A stretch of 15,579 bases of DNA from CAZILN01 sp964540005 (GCA_964540005.1 CAZILN010000076.1:1-15579), one strand, 5' to 3'; positions 1-9,374 are shown, numbered from the stretch's first letter. Notes: generated by a model from the sequence alone, not told the origin. Program-made: numbers and translations.

Positions 1-564
1 GTGCGTGTCCTGACAGCCATACACCAGAAACATTCCAATAAAGGACTGGCCGAACTGTTTCAGAAGAATATTGAGCTGGTAGGCATGCCTGAATGGACCG
101 ATGAGGAGCAGGAATATGCAAAGGCTATGCAGAAAGTACTGGACAAGGAGGAAAAGGGCATGCCGGAGAAGGTGGATACCCTGAAGGCCCCCTCCGGAGC
201 CTTTGTCGGAGGAGGATCAACGGATGTGGGAGAGGTATCACTGAACACCCCAACGGCTACCATAGTCTTTCCCGGCGCTGTTCCGGGAGCCATTTTTCAT
301 CACTGGTCCGTCGTAGCCGGTAATTATGGTTCACTGGCCTGGAAAGGCCTGAATGCAGGGGCTAAAGCCATGGCTGCCTCGGCCATTGACCTGCTGACGC
401 TTCCCGATGAGCTGGCTAAAATACGGGCTGAGTTTGAAGAATACTCAGAGGAACATCCCTACAAACCTTTCCTCCCGGAAGATGCCGTTCCTCCCCTGGA
501 CCTGAACAAGGAGCTGATGGAAAAATGGAGGTACATCATGGAGGACCATTATAAGGAGTATTGA
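1..564 (+). CDS. M20-family amidohydrolase, C-terminal part (AbgB-like), cut by window edge
   Basis: This is the 3' part of a gene whose start lies outside the window; the reading frame is already open at base 1, so 187 residues is a fragment of a roughly 450-480 residue family. M20/AbgB-type enzymes are zinc-dependent amidohydrolases that remove acyl or aminobenzoyl groups from amino acids. Visible family marks are the glycine-rich GGGSTDVGEVS segment (about residues 70-80, with Asp75 in the place of a metal-site residue) and the PGAVPGAIFHHWS segment with His100-His101, which corresponds to the C-terminal metal/substrate histidine region. After it comes the helix typical of the family end (NAGAKAMAASAIDLL). 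It ends at TGA 562-564 and converges on the minus-strand gene that ends at 626. AbgB subunit is the best match, but exact substrate cannot be told from the fragment. Confidence 0.85.
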   Translation: MRVLTAIHQKHSNKGLAELFQKNIELVGMPEWTDEEQEYAKAMQKVLDKEEKGMPEKVDTLKAPSGAFVGGGSTDVGEVSLNTPTATIVFPGAVPGAIFHHWSVVAGNYGSLAWKGLNAGAKAMAASAIDLLTLPDELAKIRAEFEEYSEEHPYKPFLPEDAVPPLDLNKELMEKWRYIMEDHYKEY

Positions 565-625
565 TCCATACCTGATTGATAATTATTCCACCCCGAAAGG
601 AGAAAAATAAACGTCTGCAGGAGTG

Positions 626-1885
626 TCAGTTCACTCCGGGATAGGTTTTAAGAACAAGCGAAAGCATATCCCGGCCGGTCTCAATCAGACTGGAGCGCCA
701 GGCAGGGGAAGAAGGATAATACAATTCCCGGTGAATTTCTTTAATCTTTTCTTCATGCTTTTTATTCTTATATCCGTACTGGACCCCCTGGTTTTCAATG
801 ATTATTCTCTGGATGGATTTCAGTGATCCGAATGTTTTCTGGCTGTCAAATGTCCCCCATTCAAATACCATGTACAGGTACTGGGCGCCCGGATTCATCC
901 TGCCCATAAAATCAGCTGCAAAGCCTCCTGAAATAGTATAAAAGTCATCCGAATCACCCCAGTCTATATGCTTTCCTTCAAAAACCGATTCTGTTTTGGC
1001 CTTGATCTCAGGGTCACTTACAGGGTTAGGGAAGAGGTGCAGCACCCTTCTTGCTCCATAGGCGGTATGCAGGTCTATCTCCAGTATGGTTTCATAGGGT
1101 TCAAACAGCGGGGGGAGTATCCTGGCCAGGGAATCTATCTGAGGTTCGAAGTCCAGTCCCCCGAAATACAATCCTTCAGGGTATTCATACTGGCCCAGCA
1201 GGATGGCCTGCCGCAGCACACTCATAGATGCTCTGAGCATTTCTTTGATAGCTATAAGGTGGAAAAGCTGGTGCCTGAGACTGTATACCGATGCCCTGCC
1301 TGCCGGATTTACAAGATTATATAACTCAGTATATCCCGGGTTCTTCTTTTCAAAAAGTGAGGGGTCGGTTTCAGATCCCCGGTTCAGGTCAACATTATTT
1401 TCCGTAACCCTTCGTCCATATTTAAGACCGTATGGATTGATAGCATGTATCAGCAGTACTCCCATATCCTCTATAACTCCGGGTGTGAGTAGTTCCTTCA
1501 TAAACATCTGTTGGACGGCACTGCCCGAGAAACCCTCTATTCCGTGAATGCCGGATGAGAGAACCAGCAGTTTACCGGTATCCATCAGGGGAGGTATGTA
1601 CAGGAAATCAATGAAAAGTCCATCGTCGGTTATGCTTGGCACCTGTATATTGAACAATTCTGCCTGTTCATATTGTGTGGCCAGGTGGTTTGCTGCAACA
1701 AGAAAAGATTCCCTGCAGTCATCATAGCTTTCCTTGCAATAGGCCAGGTTGCTCTCGTTTACAGGTACTCCCTTGTCACCCGGTGAAAAAGTGGCAAAAT
1801 AAATATAGGAACCCAGTATTACACCTGCAATTAATCCCAGCAGGGTGTACAGTACAATCTTGAGAATCTTTTTAATAAGTTTCAT
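626..1885 (-). CDS. Membrane-anchored DUF2817 / M14-like zinc carboxypeptidase
   Basis: A 419-residue protein with a short basic N-terminus and one hydrophobic segment at about residues 8-31, consistent with a signal anchor that leaves the enzyme outside the cytoplasmic membrane. The rest matches DUF2817, a relative of M14 metallocarboxypeptidases. Visible active-site marks are the SGIHGIEGF motif (His114 and Glu117 as zinc ligands), NPYG (150-153), the NNVDLNRG motif (163-170, with the substrate-binding Asn/Arg), EIDLHTAYG (His273, third zinc ligand) and FEWGTF near the C-terminus (Glu342, probable catalytic Glu). These suggest a working peptidase; the substrate is unknown. The ATG at 1885 directly precedes MKLIKK, a normal lipid-facing N-terminus. 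It lies between a convergent amidohydrolase (61-base gap) and a divergent transporter. Family assignment is strong, biological role inferred only. Confidence 0.88.
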   Translation of the reverse strand: MKLIKKILKIVLYTLLGLIAGVILGSYIYFATFSPGDKGVPVNESNLAYCKESYDDCRESFLVAANHLATQYEQAELFNIQVPSITDDGLFIDFLYIPPLMDTGKLLVLSSGIHGIEGFSGSAVQQMFMKELLTPGVIEDMGVLLIHAINPYGLKYGRRVTENNVDLNRGSETDPSLFEKKNPGYTELYNLVNPAGRASVYSLRHQLFHLIAIKEMLRASMSVLRQAILLGQYEYPEGLYFGGLDFEPQIDSLARILPPLFEPYETILEIDLHTAYGARRVLHLFPNPVSDPEIKAKTESVFEGKHIDWGDSDDFYTISGGFAADFMGRMNPGAQYLYMVFEWGTFDSQKTFGSLKSIQRIIIENQGVQYGYKNKKHEEKIKEIHRELYYPSSPAWRSSLIETGRDMLSLVLKTYPGVN

Positions 1886-2119
1886 TACATGGCTTATTGG
1901 TACTTGGTATATAAAATTAGGTAATATTAGTATACCATGCCTTATTAATACGGGCCAACATTAATCCTGCAATAGATTTTTTCTTAAGTTTATTAGCCGA
2001 ATCTCGATTACAATCCCGCTTTTATGAAGAACTACAGCAAGTTAATTTAGTGAATGAAATGTTGCCATAGAATAAACAGATTAACCAGACAATTTTCTGA
2101 AATATAAATTATTATTACC
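1886..2119. other. Divergent intergenic region between peptidase and transporter genes
   Basis: This AT-rich 234-base gap must hold the promoters of both divergent genes, but neither strand shows a complete TTTG-N19-TAnnTTTG match. The only structured element seen is an inverted repeat GGTATA (1906-1911) / TATACC (1931-1936), spaced by 19 bases and lying 20-50 bases upstream of the peptidase start. It could be an operator or chance in AT-rich DNA. No small ORF or RNA gene is supported. Confidence 0.35.
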
Positions 2120-3142
2120 ATGTTTATCATCCGTAAGTACTCATTAGCAGTAGTTTTTTGTGTAATAACCATGCTTTGCTGGGGCTCCTGGGCCAATACC
2201 CAGAAAATGGCCGAACTGACCTGGCGATTCGAATTGTTTTATTGGGATTATGTGATTGGTATCGTCTTGTTGTCACTGTTGTTTGCTTTGACACTTGGCA
2301 GTTCCGGAAAGGATGGCCGTTCCTTTTCAAAGGATCTGAAACAGGCAAAAACATCCAGTTTCCGGGATGCCATAATAGGAGGTTTCATATTTAACGCCGC
2401 CAATATCCTGCTGGTAGCAGCCATTGCCGTTGCCGGTATGTCTGTTGCCTTCCCTGTTGGGATCGGTATAGCGCTTGTTCTGGGTGTGATAGTTAACTAT
2501 ATAGCCACCCCAAAGGGCAACCCTGTGGTCCTCTTTATAGGAATTGCCCTGATCACTGCAGCCATCATTTTTGACGCCTCTGCCTACAGCAGGTTGTCCG
2601 CCGAAACCCAATCGGTCACCTGGCTGGGGATCTTTCTGTCTGTTTCGGCAGGTATACTGATGTCTTTTTTCTATCGTTTCGTGGCGCGATCCATGTCGAC
2701 GAATTTTGAACATCCCGATACCGGTAAATTCACGCCCTATACTGCTGTATTCATTTTTACACTGGGAATACTGCTCAGTAATTTTATTTTTAATACCATT
2801 ATCATGAAGGTACCGGTAGAAGGCAACCCGGTATCCATTTCACAATATTTTGAGGGCAGTCTCTCCACTCATCTGACAGGGGTCCTGGGGGGTATTATCT
2901 GGTGTATCGGCATGTCTTTCAGTATTATAGCAGCCGGCCAGGCAGGATATGCCATTTCTTACGGACTCGGTCAGGGAGCAACCCTGGTAGCAGCACTCTG
3001 GGGTGTTTTCATCTGGAAGGAATTCATACAGGCCCCGGCAGGTACCAATAATATCCTTATCCTCATGTTCTGCAGTTTTGTTATAGGATTATCCCTGGTA
3101 GTGTATGCCGGAGTGAAGAGTGCCGGTCCTGAAACGGAATAG
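2120..3142 (+). CDS. GRP/DMT-superfamily sugar-type transporter
   Basis: A 340-residue integral membrane protein with about ten hydrophobic segments, starting with residues 8-22 and ending with a segment at about 313-333. The first helix carries CWGSWANTQK (about residues 20-29), the signature of the glucose/ribose porter (GRP) and ureide permease branch of the drug/metabolite transporter superfamily. Glycine-rich helices such as AVAGMSVAFPVGIGIALVLG fit this family. The full length matches its usual size, so it is probably intact. Bacteroidota carry many of these next to carbohydrate or nucleoside genes, but here the neighbours (a peptidase and glutamate synthase) give no substrate hint. The ATG at 2120 follows a purine-poor, AT-rich leader, normal for this phylum. 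Transport of a sugar or a small polar metabolite is inferred; the substrate is unknown. Confidence 0.82.
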   Translation: MFIIRKYSLAVVFCVITMLCWGSWANTQKMAELTWRFELFYWDYVIGIVLLSLLFALTLGSSGKDGRSFSKDLKQAKTSSFRDAIIGGFIFNAANILLVAAIAVAGMSVAFPVGIGIALVLGVIVNYIATPKGNPVVLFIGIALITAAIIFDASAYSRLSAETQSVTWLGIFLSVSAGILMSFFYRFVARSMSTNFEHPDTGKFTPYTAVFIFTLGILLSNFIFNTIIMKVPVEGNPVSISQYFEGSLSTHLTGVLGGIIWCIGMSFSIIAAGQAGYAISYGLGQGATLVAALWGVFIWKEFIQAPAGTNNILILMFCSFVIGLSLVVYAGVKSAGPETE

Positions 3143-3243
3143 GTTTACCGTTCTCCATCCGGCCTGTAATTAATGATTGAGCATAGATTACAGTTTGAAA
3201 TTTTTATGCACATTTTATTAATGATTTGTTAACATTCCAAAGG

Positions 3244-3281
3244 TTTGACATTTGATTTATAAATATTAATAAATATATTTG
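3244..3281 (+). promoter_or_regulatory. Bacteroidetes-type sigma promoter upstream of gltB
   Basis: TATATTTG at 3274-3281 is an exact match to the Bacteroidetes -7 box TAnnTTTG. A -33 TTTG box lies at 3251-3254, exactly 19 bases upstream, which is the standard spacing; a second TTTG is at 3244-3247. Transcription should start at about 3286-3291, only a few bases before the hairpin at 3296. The match is seen directly; activity is inferred. Confidence 0.72.
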
Positions 3282-3295
3282 CTGCAAAAAATAAG

Positions 3296-3331
3296 AAGCC
3301 GTTCTTATGAAAAAGTAAGAGCGGCTTTTTT
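3296..3331 (+). terminator. Intrinsic-terminator-like hairpin in the gltB leader
   Basis: AAGCCGTTCTTA (3296-3307) pairs with TAAGAGCGGCTT (3316-3327) as a 12-base-pair stem with one G-U pair and an 8-base loop, followed by a run of six T (3326-3331). It is a textbook intrinsic terminator by shape. It lies downstream of the promoter at 3244-3281 and 28 bases before the gltB ATG, so it either stops read-through from the transporter gene or attenuates gltB. The loop contains ATG AAA AAG TAA, a three-codon mini-ORF (3307-3318) that could be accidental. Confidence 0.72.
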
Positions 3332-3359
3332 ATGAACCGGCTGAGCACAGAAAAGCAGA

Positions 3360-6300
3360 ATGAATACATACAGGCAGAAAAGAGGCTTATATGATCCCGA
3401 TTTTGAACATGATAATTGCGGGATAGGTTTTGTGACCCATATCAAGGGAAAGAAATTCCACGACATCATTCAGATGGGAATTGATGTACTCGAGAATATG
3501 GCTCACCGGGGAGCAGAAGGAGCGGACAGTAAAACCGGTGACGGGGCAGGGATACTGATCCAGATCCCAAGGGATTTTCTGCTGATACTGGGATATAACC
3601 TACCTTCTGAAGGACAATTTGGTACCGGCATTATTTTTCTTCCCAGGCATTCAGGGGATGCAGAAGCCTGCCTGAAGATCTTTGAAAAGCACCTTGGAAA
3701 TGAAGGCATAGATCTGATCGGATACAGGGAGGTGCCGAGGGATCCGGATGTGCTGGGTGAGATCTCCCGTGCTGCAGAACCCGGGATGACACAGGTTATG
3801 GTCGGTGCAGAACTCGAACAGATCGAGCTCGAGCGAAAGCTGTATATAGTCAGGAAACTAACCGAAAATGAGATCCTGAGATCTGATATTAATGAAAAGA
3901 AACTGTTCTACATACCCTCATTATCCACCCGCATCCTGGTCTACAAAGGCATGCTTACTTCGGAGCAGCTCGGTCAGTATTATCTCGATTTGAAGGATGA
4001 AAGACTGAAATCTGCTATTGCACTGGTACATTCCAGGTTCAGTACCAATACTTTTCCATCCTGGGATCTGGCCCAGCCATTTCGCCTGCTGGCTCACAAC
4101 GGTGAGATAAATACAATAAAAGGCAATCGCTTCTGGATGGAGGCAAGGGAATCCATCCTGCAATCCCATTACCTTGGGGACGACCTGACACGCTTATTCC
4201 CATTGATTGAACCTGACAGGTCCGATTCTGCCAGCCTTGATAACATCCTGGAATTCATGTATCTGACCGGCAAATCACTTCCTCATGCCGTTGCAGTACT
4301 CGTACCGGAATCCTGGAACCTGAAAAATCCCATATCGGAGGATCTCAGGGCATTTTATGAGTATCATGCCAATTTCCTTGAACCCTGGGACGGACCGGCC
4401 TCCTTCATTTTCTCGGATGGACGGTATATAGGTGGCACACTGGACCGTAACGGATTAAGACCCTCAAGGTATATCATTACAAGCAATGACTTAATGGTCA
4501 TGGGTTCAGAGGTAGGTGTAAAATATTTTCCTCCGGCCGAGATTGTTGAGAAGGGCAGGCTTAAACCCGGTAAAATGTTGCTGGTTGACACCAAAGAAGG
4601 CAAGATACAGTATGATTCTGAGCTGAAAGAAAGCCTGGCCATGCATAATCCATACAGGCAATGGCTTTTGCAGACACAGGTGAACCTGGAAGATATTCAG
4701 TCGGGACAGAAAGTCTCTCCTGATCTTGGCGAAGAACACAGCTGTTATCTGCAGACATTCGGATACAGCAGGGAAGATATTGATATGATCATCACTCCCA
4801 TGGCCGAAAAAGGGAAAGAACCGGTCGGGTCAATGGGGAATGATACCCCACTGGCAGTTTTATCGACAAAACCACAGCGACTTTTCAATTATTTCAGGCA
4901 ATTATTTGCCCAGGTAACCAACCCGGCTATCGACCCTATCAGGGAGGAGCTGGTAATGAGTCTCACGGGGTATATCGGTTCACTGCAGCATAACCTCCTG
5001 CATGAGGGTCCGGAGCACAGCAAAATGATCAAGCTGAAATCCCCGGTAGTTAACAATACATATTTTCAGGTAATAAAGAATCTGCGGTACAAAGGCTTTG
5101 CCCATGTGATTCTTCCCATGCATTTTGAAGTTTCAGAAGGGGAAGATGGCCTGGAATCTGCTGTTGACCGTTTGTGCGGGGCTGCAGAATCAGCGGTTGA
5201 TGAAGGAAAAAATTACATCATACTCAGCGACAGGGGCATCTCAAAGGATAAGGCACCTGTTCCGGTCCTTCTTGCCGTCAGCGCCATACATCACCACCTG
5301 ATTGACAGGCGAAAGCGCTGGCAGATTGATCTGATCGTAGAAACCGGTGAGGCAAGGGAGGTCCATCATTTTGCATTGTTGTTCGGGTATGGAGCCAGCG
5401 TTATAAATCCTTACATGGCACTGGCCATTATTGAGCGCCTGGTTAAAGAAAAAATCATCCAGGTCGATTTCAGGAGGGCAGAAGAGAATTATCTGAAAGC
5501 AATCAATAAGGGTCTGTTAAAGATCCTTTCAAAAATGGGTATTTCCACACTGAGGTCCTACCGTTCTGCTCAGATATTTGAAGCCCTGGGGATCAATGAA
5601 GAGCTTATTAATAAACATTTCAGGGGCACCCCGTCAAGGATAGGCGGATTGGGAATGAAGGAGATTGCCAGGGAAGTGCTGATCCCTCATCACGAAGCAA
5701 TCAGGAACATGTCCTGCCGCCAGCACGTAGTACCCAGTACAGGAGTATATCATTACCGGGTTATGGGTGAACACCATGCCTGGAACCCGGGAACAATCTC
5801 TCTTCTTCAGGAGGCCGTGAGGAATAATAATTATGAGACTTATAAGAAATTCAGAGGGCTGGTCCTCAAGGAGAATCAAACACCTGCATTCATTAGGGGA
5901 CTGTTCCGTCTGAAGAGAAATCCCATACCCCTGGATGAGGTTGAACCTGCGGAGCATATTTTCAGGCGTTTTGTTACCGGTGCCATGTCTTATGGATCCA
6001 TAAGCAGGGAAGCACATGAAGCGCTGGCCATAGCAATGAACAGGATAGGGGGGCGCAGTAACACGGGCGAGGGAGGTGAGGATCCTGACCGGTTTAAACC
6101 CCGTCCTGATGGGACCAGCGCAAGAAGTGCCATCAAACAGATAGCTTCCGGACGCTTTGGTGTTACCAATTACTACCTGGTCAATGCTGATGAGATCCAG
6201 ATAAAAATTGCCCAGGGTGCCAAGCCTGGGGAGGGCGGACAGCTGCCCGGACACAAGGTTAATAAGATCATTGCACGCACCCGTTACTCAATACCGGGCA

Positions 6301-7901
6301 TTACCCTGATATCCCCGCCGCCGCATCATGATATATATTCCATTGAGGACCTGGCCCAACTGATATTTGATCTGAAAAACGTAAATCCCCGGGCAAAGGT
6401 CAGCGTCAAACTGGTATCTGCCACAGGAGTGGGCACGATAGCTGCCGGAGTAGCAAAGGCTGGTGCTGACATTATCACCATCAGCGGAGGAGAAGGTGGT
6501 ACGGGCGCCAGTCCGAGCAGCTCAATAAAGCATGCGGGACTGCCTTGGGAAATAGGGCTTTCGGAAACCCAGCAGGTACTGGTCATGAATAATCTCCGCA
6601 GGAATGTAATACTGCAAACTGACGGACAGTTGAAAACAGGTATGGATGTCATAATTGCTGGATTGCTGGGAGCTGAAGAAGTTGGCCTTGCCACCTCTGC
6701 CCTAATCAGCCTGGGATGCATTATGATGAGGAAATGTCACCTGAATACCTGTCCGGTCGGCGTGGCAACCCAGGATGAAGAACTGCGGAAAAAGTTTTCA
6801 GGAAAACCGGATTACCTGGTTAACTACTTCACCTTTCTTGCCCGGGAGGTCAGGGAGCTCCTGGCAGAACTGGGCTTCAGGAAATTCGAAGATATTATCG
6901 GCCATCCGGAGTTACTGTCAGCGGATGATAAACCCCTGCACTGGAAGGCAGCTACCCTTGATGTTGCCAACATTCTTGCGGTTCCGAAAGAGGCTTCACG
7001 ATTTGACAGAAGATTTACTCACCCGCAAAGATCCCGTCTTGATAATATCCTGGATCGGACCATACTTGAGCAGATTGGTGATGGCCTTCAGAATAAACAC
7101 CCTGTCAGCCTGGAATATGAGATTAAAAATACCGACCGTACCACGGGAGCTTTCCTGTCAGGTACCATTTCAGGCATGCACGGGAGTGAAGGATTGCCGG
7201 AAGATACGGTGAATCTTACTTTCAGGGGTTCGGCCGGACAAAGCTTCGGGGCTTTCCTGGTAAGGGGAGTCAGCATGCGCCTTGAGGGTGATGCCAATGA
7301 TTACCTGGGCAAGGGTTTGTCGGGAGGTAAAATTATCGTGGTTCCACCGGCCGGAACTGTATTTGAACCGGAAAATAATGTCATCATAGGGAACACGGTC
7401 CTTTACGGGGCAACCAGTGGTGAGGTCTATGTCAATGGCATTGCAGGGGAGAGATTCTGCGTGAGGAACAGCGGAGCCATTGCTGTTGTTGAAGGTACCG
7501 GCGATCATTGTTGTGAGTACATGACGGGTGGCCGGACTGTAGTACTGGGTAAGACAGGAAGGAACTTTGCAGCAGGGATGAGCGGTGGTATAGCATATGT
7601 CCTTGACGAACAGTGTAATTTTGATTATTACTGTAACATGGGAACGGTGGAGCTTTCACTTGTAGAAGAGAAGCAGGATATGACAGAGCTGGAGGAACTG
7701 GTCCGGAAACATTATGAGCATACTCGCAGCCCGCTGGCAAAATTGATACTGGACCAGTGGGATGATTATTTGCATAAGTTTTTAAAGATCATTCCATATG
7801 AATATAAAAAGGTCATGGAAGAAGAGAAACTGAGATTACTGCAGCAAAAAATTGATGAAATGGAGACTGATGTCGAATTCCAGGGTTCCAATTTTGTTTG
7901 A
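3360..7901 (+). CDS. gltB: Glutamate synthase large (alpha) subunit
   Basis: This 1513-residue protein transfers the amide nitrogen of glutamine to 2-oxoglutarate, making two glutamates for ammonium assimilation. Domains appear in the known order. First is the class II glutaminase, whose nucleophile Cys20 lies in DNCGIGF; the 19 residues before it would be the removed propeptide, and AHNGE at 245-249 holds the conserved oxyanion Asn/Gly. A central domain covers about 470-760. The FMN/synthase barrel has SGGEGGTGASP at 1042-1052 and a 3Fe-4S site with Cys1120, Cys1126 and Cys1131 (C-x5-C-x4-C). The GXGXG beta-helix starts near GQSFG at 1293. Length matches the bacterial alpha subunit and no key residue is missing. 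The ATG at 3360 places Cys20 correctly for the family. It forms an operon with gltD, 24 bases downstream. Confidence 0.98.
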   Translation: MNTYRQKRGLYDPDFEHDNCGIGFVTHIKGKKFHDIIQMGIDVLENMAHRGAEGADSKTGDGAGILIQIPRDFLLILGYNLPSEGQFGTGIIFLPRHSGDAEACLKIFEKHLGNEGIDLIGYREVPRDPDVLGEISRAAEPGMTQVMVGAELEQIELERKLYIVRKLTENEILRSDINEKKLFYIPSLSTRILVYKGMLTSEQLGQYYLDLKDERLKSAIALVHSRFSTNTFPSWDLAQPFRLLAHNGEINTIKGNRFWMEARESILQSHYLGDDLTRLFPLIEPDRSDSASLDNILEFMYLTGKSLPHAVAVLVPESWNLKNPISEDLRAFYEYHANFLEPWDGPASFIFSDGRYIGGTLDRNGLRPSRYIITSNDLMVMGSEVGVKYFPPAEIVEKGRLKPGKMLLVDTKEGKIQYDSELKESLAMHNPYRQWLLQTQVNLEDIQSGQKVSPDLGEEHSCYLQTFGYSREDIDMIITPMAEKGKEPVGSMGNDTPLAVLSTKPQRLFNYFRQLFAQVTNPAIDPIREELVMSLTGYIGSLQHNLLHEGPEHSKMIKLKSPVVNNTYFQVIKNLRYKGFAHVILPMHFEVSEGEDGLESAVDRLCGAAESAVDEGKNYIILSDRGISKDKAPVPVLLAVSAIHHHLIDRRKRWQIDLIVETGEAREVHHFALLFGYGASVINPYMALAIIERLVKEKIIQVDFRRAEENYLKAINKGLLKILSKMGISTLRSYRSAQIFEALGINEELINKHFRGTPSRIGGLGMKEIAREVLIPHHEAIRNMSCRQHVVPSTGVYHYRVMGEHHAWNPGTISLLQEAVRNNNYETYKKFRGLVLKENQTPAFIRGLFRLKRNPIPLDEVEPAEHIFRRFVTGAMSYGSISREAHEALAIAMNRIGGRSNTGEGGEDPDRFKPRPDGTSARSAIKQIASGRFGVTNYYLVNADEIQIKIAQGAKPGEGGQLPGHKVNKIIARTRYSIPGITLISPPPHHDIYSIEDLAQLIFDLKNVNPRAKVSVKLVSATGVGTIAAGVAKAGADIITISGGEGGTGASPSSSIKHAGLPWEIGLSETQQVLVMNNLRRNVILQTDGQLKTGMDVIIAGLLGAEEVGLATSALISLGCIMMRKCHLNTCPVGVATQDEELRKKFSGKPDYLVNYFTFLAREVRELLAELGFRKFEDIIGHPELLSADDKPLHWKAATLDVANILAVPKEASRFDRRFTHPQRSRLDNILDRTILEQIGDGLQNKHPVSLEYEIKNTDRTTGAFLSGTISGMHGSEGLPEDTVNLTFRGSAGQSFGAFLVRGVSMRLEGDANDYLGKGLSGGKIIVVPPAGTVFEPENNVIIGNTVLYGATSGEVYVNGIAGERFCVRNSGAIAVVEGTGDHCCEYMTGGRTVVLGKTGRNFAAGMSGGIAYVLDEQCNFDYYCNMGTVELSLVEEKQDMTELEELVRKHYEHTRSPLAKLILDQWDDYLHKFLKIIPYEYKKVMEEEKLRLLQQKIDEMETDVEFQGSNFV

Positions 7902-7925
7902 TAGAATCAGGAAAAGAAGACGGAT

Positions 7926-9353
7926 ATGGGAGACCCGAAAGGTTTTATGAAAATAGCACGGAAGGAAGCAGGTAACCGGCCGGTCAGGGACCGGATCCTT
8001 GATTTTGGTGAAGTTGAGCAGACCCTGAATACAGAAGACCGGAAATTGCAGGCGACACGGTGTATGGATTGTGGCATACCATTTTGTCATTGGGCCTGTC
8101 CCGTTATCAATATTATTCCCGAATGGCAGGAACTTCTTCATAAAGGTGAATGGAAGAAGGCTATCGATCTGTTGCATTCAACCAATAATTTTCCTGAATT
8201 TACGGGCCGTATTTGTCCGGCCCCCTGTGAGGATGCCTGTGTGCTCACCCTGCATGAAGCACCTGTAACCATCAGGGAAAATGAGGCAGCCATTGTCGAG
8301 ATGGCTTTCAGGGAAGGATATATCAGGCCTGTCCCTCCGGTCTTGCGCAGTGATAAAAAAGTAGCAGTGATTGGTTCAGGTCCGGCTGGTCTCGCCTGTG
8401 CCGACCAGATGAACAAAATGGGTCATTCTGTTGTTCTTTTCGAGAAGGAAGATGCTGCCGGGGGACTTCTCAGGTATGGTATACCGGATTTTAAACTGAA
8501 CAAACAGGTTATTGACAGGCGCCTGGATATATTGGTACAGGAGGGCATTACAATTCAGACCAACATTGAAGTTGGCCGGGATATAAGTATTTCAGAGCTT
8601 GTCAATCAGTATGATGCCGTCTGCATATCAATAGGAGCAGAAGAACCACGGGATCTCAGGATTGAAGGAAGGGACCTCGAAGGGATACATTTTGCTATGG
8701 AATTTCTGAAACAACAGAACAAGCTGAACCGTGGTCTTGAAATTCCTTATGATTATCATATTTCTGCGAAGGATAAGAATGTCGTGGTTATTGGCGGCGG
8801 GGATACAGGTTCGGATTGTGTCGGTACTTCGATACGGCAGGGGGCTGCTTCTGTGAGCCAGTTTGAAATCCTGCCCATGCCGCTCAAGGTCAACGGGAAA
8901 GTAAACCCGAACTGGCCCAATTATCCCGGGACCCTGAAGACCTCCTCCAGCCATGAGGAAGGATGTGAGAGGCGCTGGTCAGTTTCCACCACCCGCTTTT
9001 TCGGGGAGAAGAGGCTGGTAACCGGACTGGAACTGTGCCAGGTTGAATGGAAAAAGGATGATCAGGGACGAATGGAAATGCAGGAAGTACCCGAAACACT
9101 GGAAATAATTAAGGCTGATCTGATATTACTGGCTACAGGTTTCGTTCATCCGGTACATTCAGGGATGATTTCCGACCTGAAGCTTGATTTGGATAACAGG
9201 GGCAACATTGTCACCGGTAATGACTTCCGGACAAACCATCCTAAGGTATTTGCAGCAGGAGATGCCAGGGTCGGGGCCAGCCTGGTAGTAAAAGCTATCT
9301 ATTCCGGCCGTCAGGCGGCAGAACATATCGATAATTTTCTGAGTAAAACCTGA
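7926..9353 (+). CDS. gltD: Glutamate synthase small (beta) subunit, NAD(P)H-dependent
   Basis: The 475-residue partner of GltB oxidises NAD(P)H on FAD and passes electrons through iron-sulfur clusters to the FMN of the large subunit. The N-terminal cluster domain shows CMDCGIPFCHWAC with Cys46, 49, 54 and 58, and CPAPCEDAC with Cys97, 101 and 105, the two cysteine groups of the adrenodoxin-reductase-like GltD family. The FAD-binding Rossmann motif VIGSGPAG is at 148-155, and the nucleotide-binding VIGGGDTG motif at 288-295. The C-terminus ends with the usual FAD-contacting GDARVGASLVVKAIYSGRQAA. Length is standard and the gene is intact. It starts 24 bases after gltB with no terminator between, so the two are surely co-transcribed. 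Coenzyme preference (NADH or NADPH) cannot be decided by eye. Paralogues of this fold also serve other oxidoreductases, but adjacency to gltB settles the role. Confidence 0.97.
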   Translation: MGDPKGFMKIARKEAGNRPVRDRILDFGEVEQTLNTEDRKLQATRCMDCGIPFCHWACPVINIIPEWQELLHKGEWKKAIDLLHSTNNFPEFTGRICPAPCEDACVLTLHEAPVTIRENEAAIVEMAFREGYIRPVPPVLRSDKKVAVIGSGPAGLACADQMNKMGHSVVLFEKEDAAGGLLRYGIPDFKLNKQVIDRRLDILVQEGITIQTNIEVGRDISISELVNQYDAVCISIGAEEPRDLRIEGRDLEGIHFAMEFLKQQNKLNRGLEIPYDYHISAKDKNVVVIGGGDTGSDCVGTSIRQGAASVSQFEILPMPLKVNGKVNPNWPNYPGTLKTSSSHEEGCERRWSVSTTRFFGEKRLVTGLELCQVEWKKDDQGRMEMQEVPETLEIIKADLILLATGFVHPVHSGMISDLKLDLDNRGNIVTGNDFRTNHPKVFAAGDARVGASLVVKAIYSGRQAAEHIDNFLSKT

Positions 9354-9374
9354 ATCCGGAACGATTTGAATCCC

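Noticed and set aside
968..1547. Two plus-strand ORFs opposite the DUF2817 peptidase gene
   Set aside because: Both are antisense to a gene with intact zinc-site motifs and have no recognisable domain.
3296..3331. The hairpin as simple terminator of the transporter gene only
   Set aside because: It is about 150 bases past that gene's stop, and a strong promoter lies between, so it must also lie in the gltB leader. Read-through blocking may still be one of its roles.
5634..6254. 206-codon minus-strand ORF opposite gltB
   Set aside because: It lies wholly inside the FMN-domain coding region of gltB on the other strand, has low-complexity, unrelated sequence, and shows no family motif. It is a shadow of a conserved gene.
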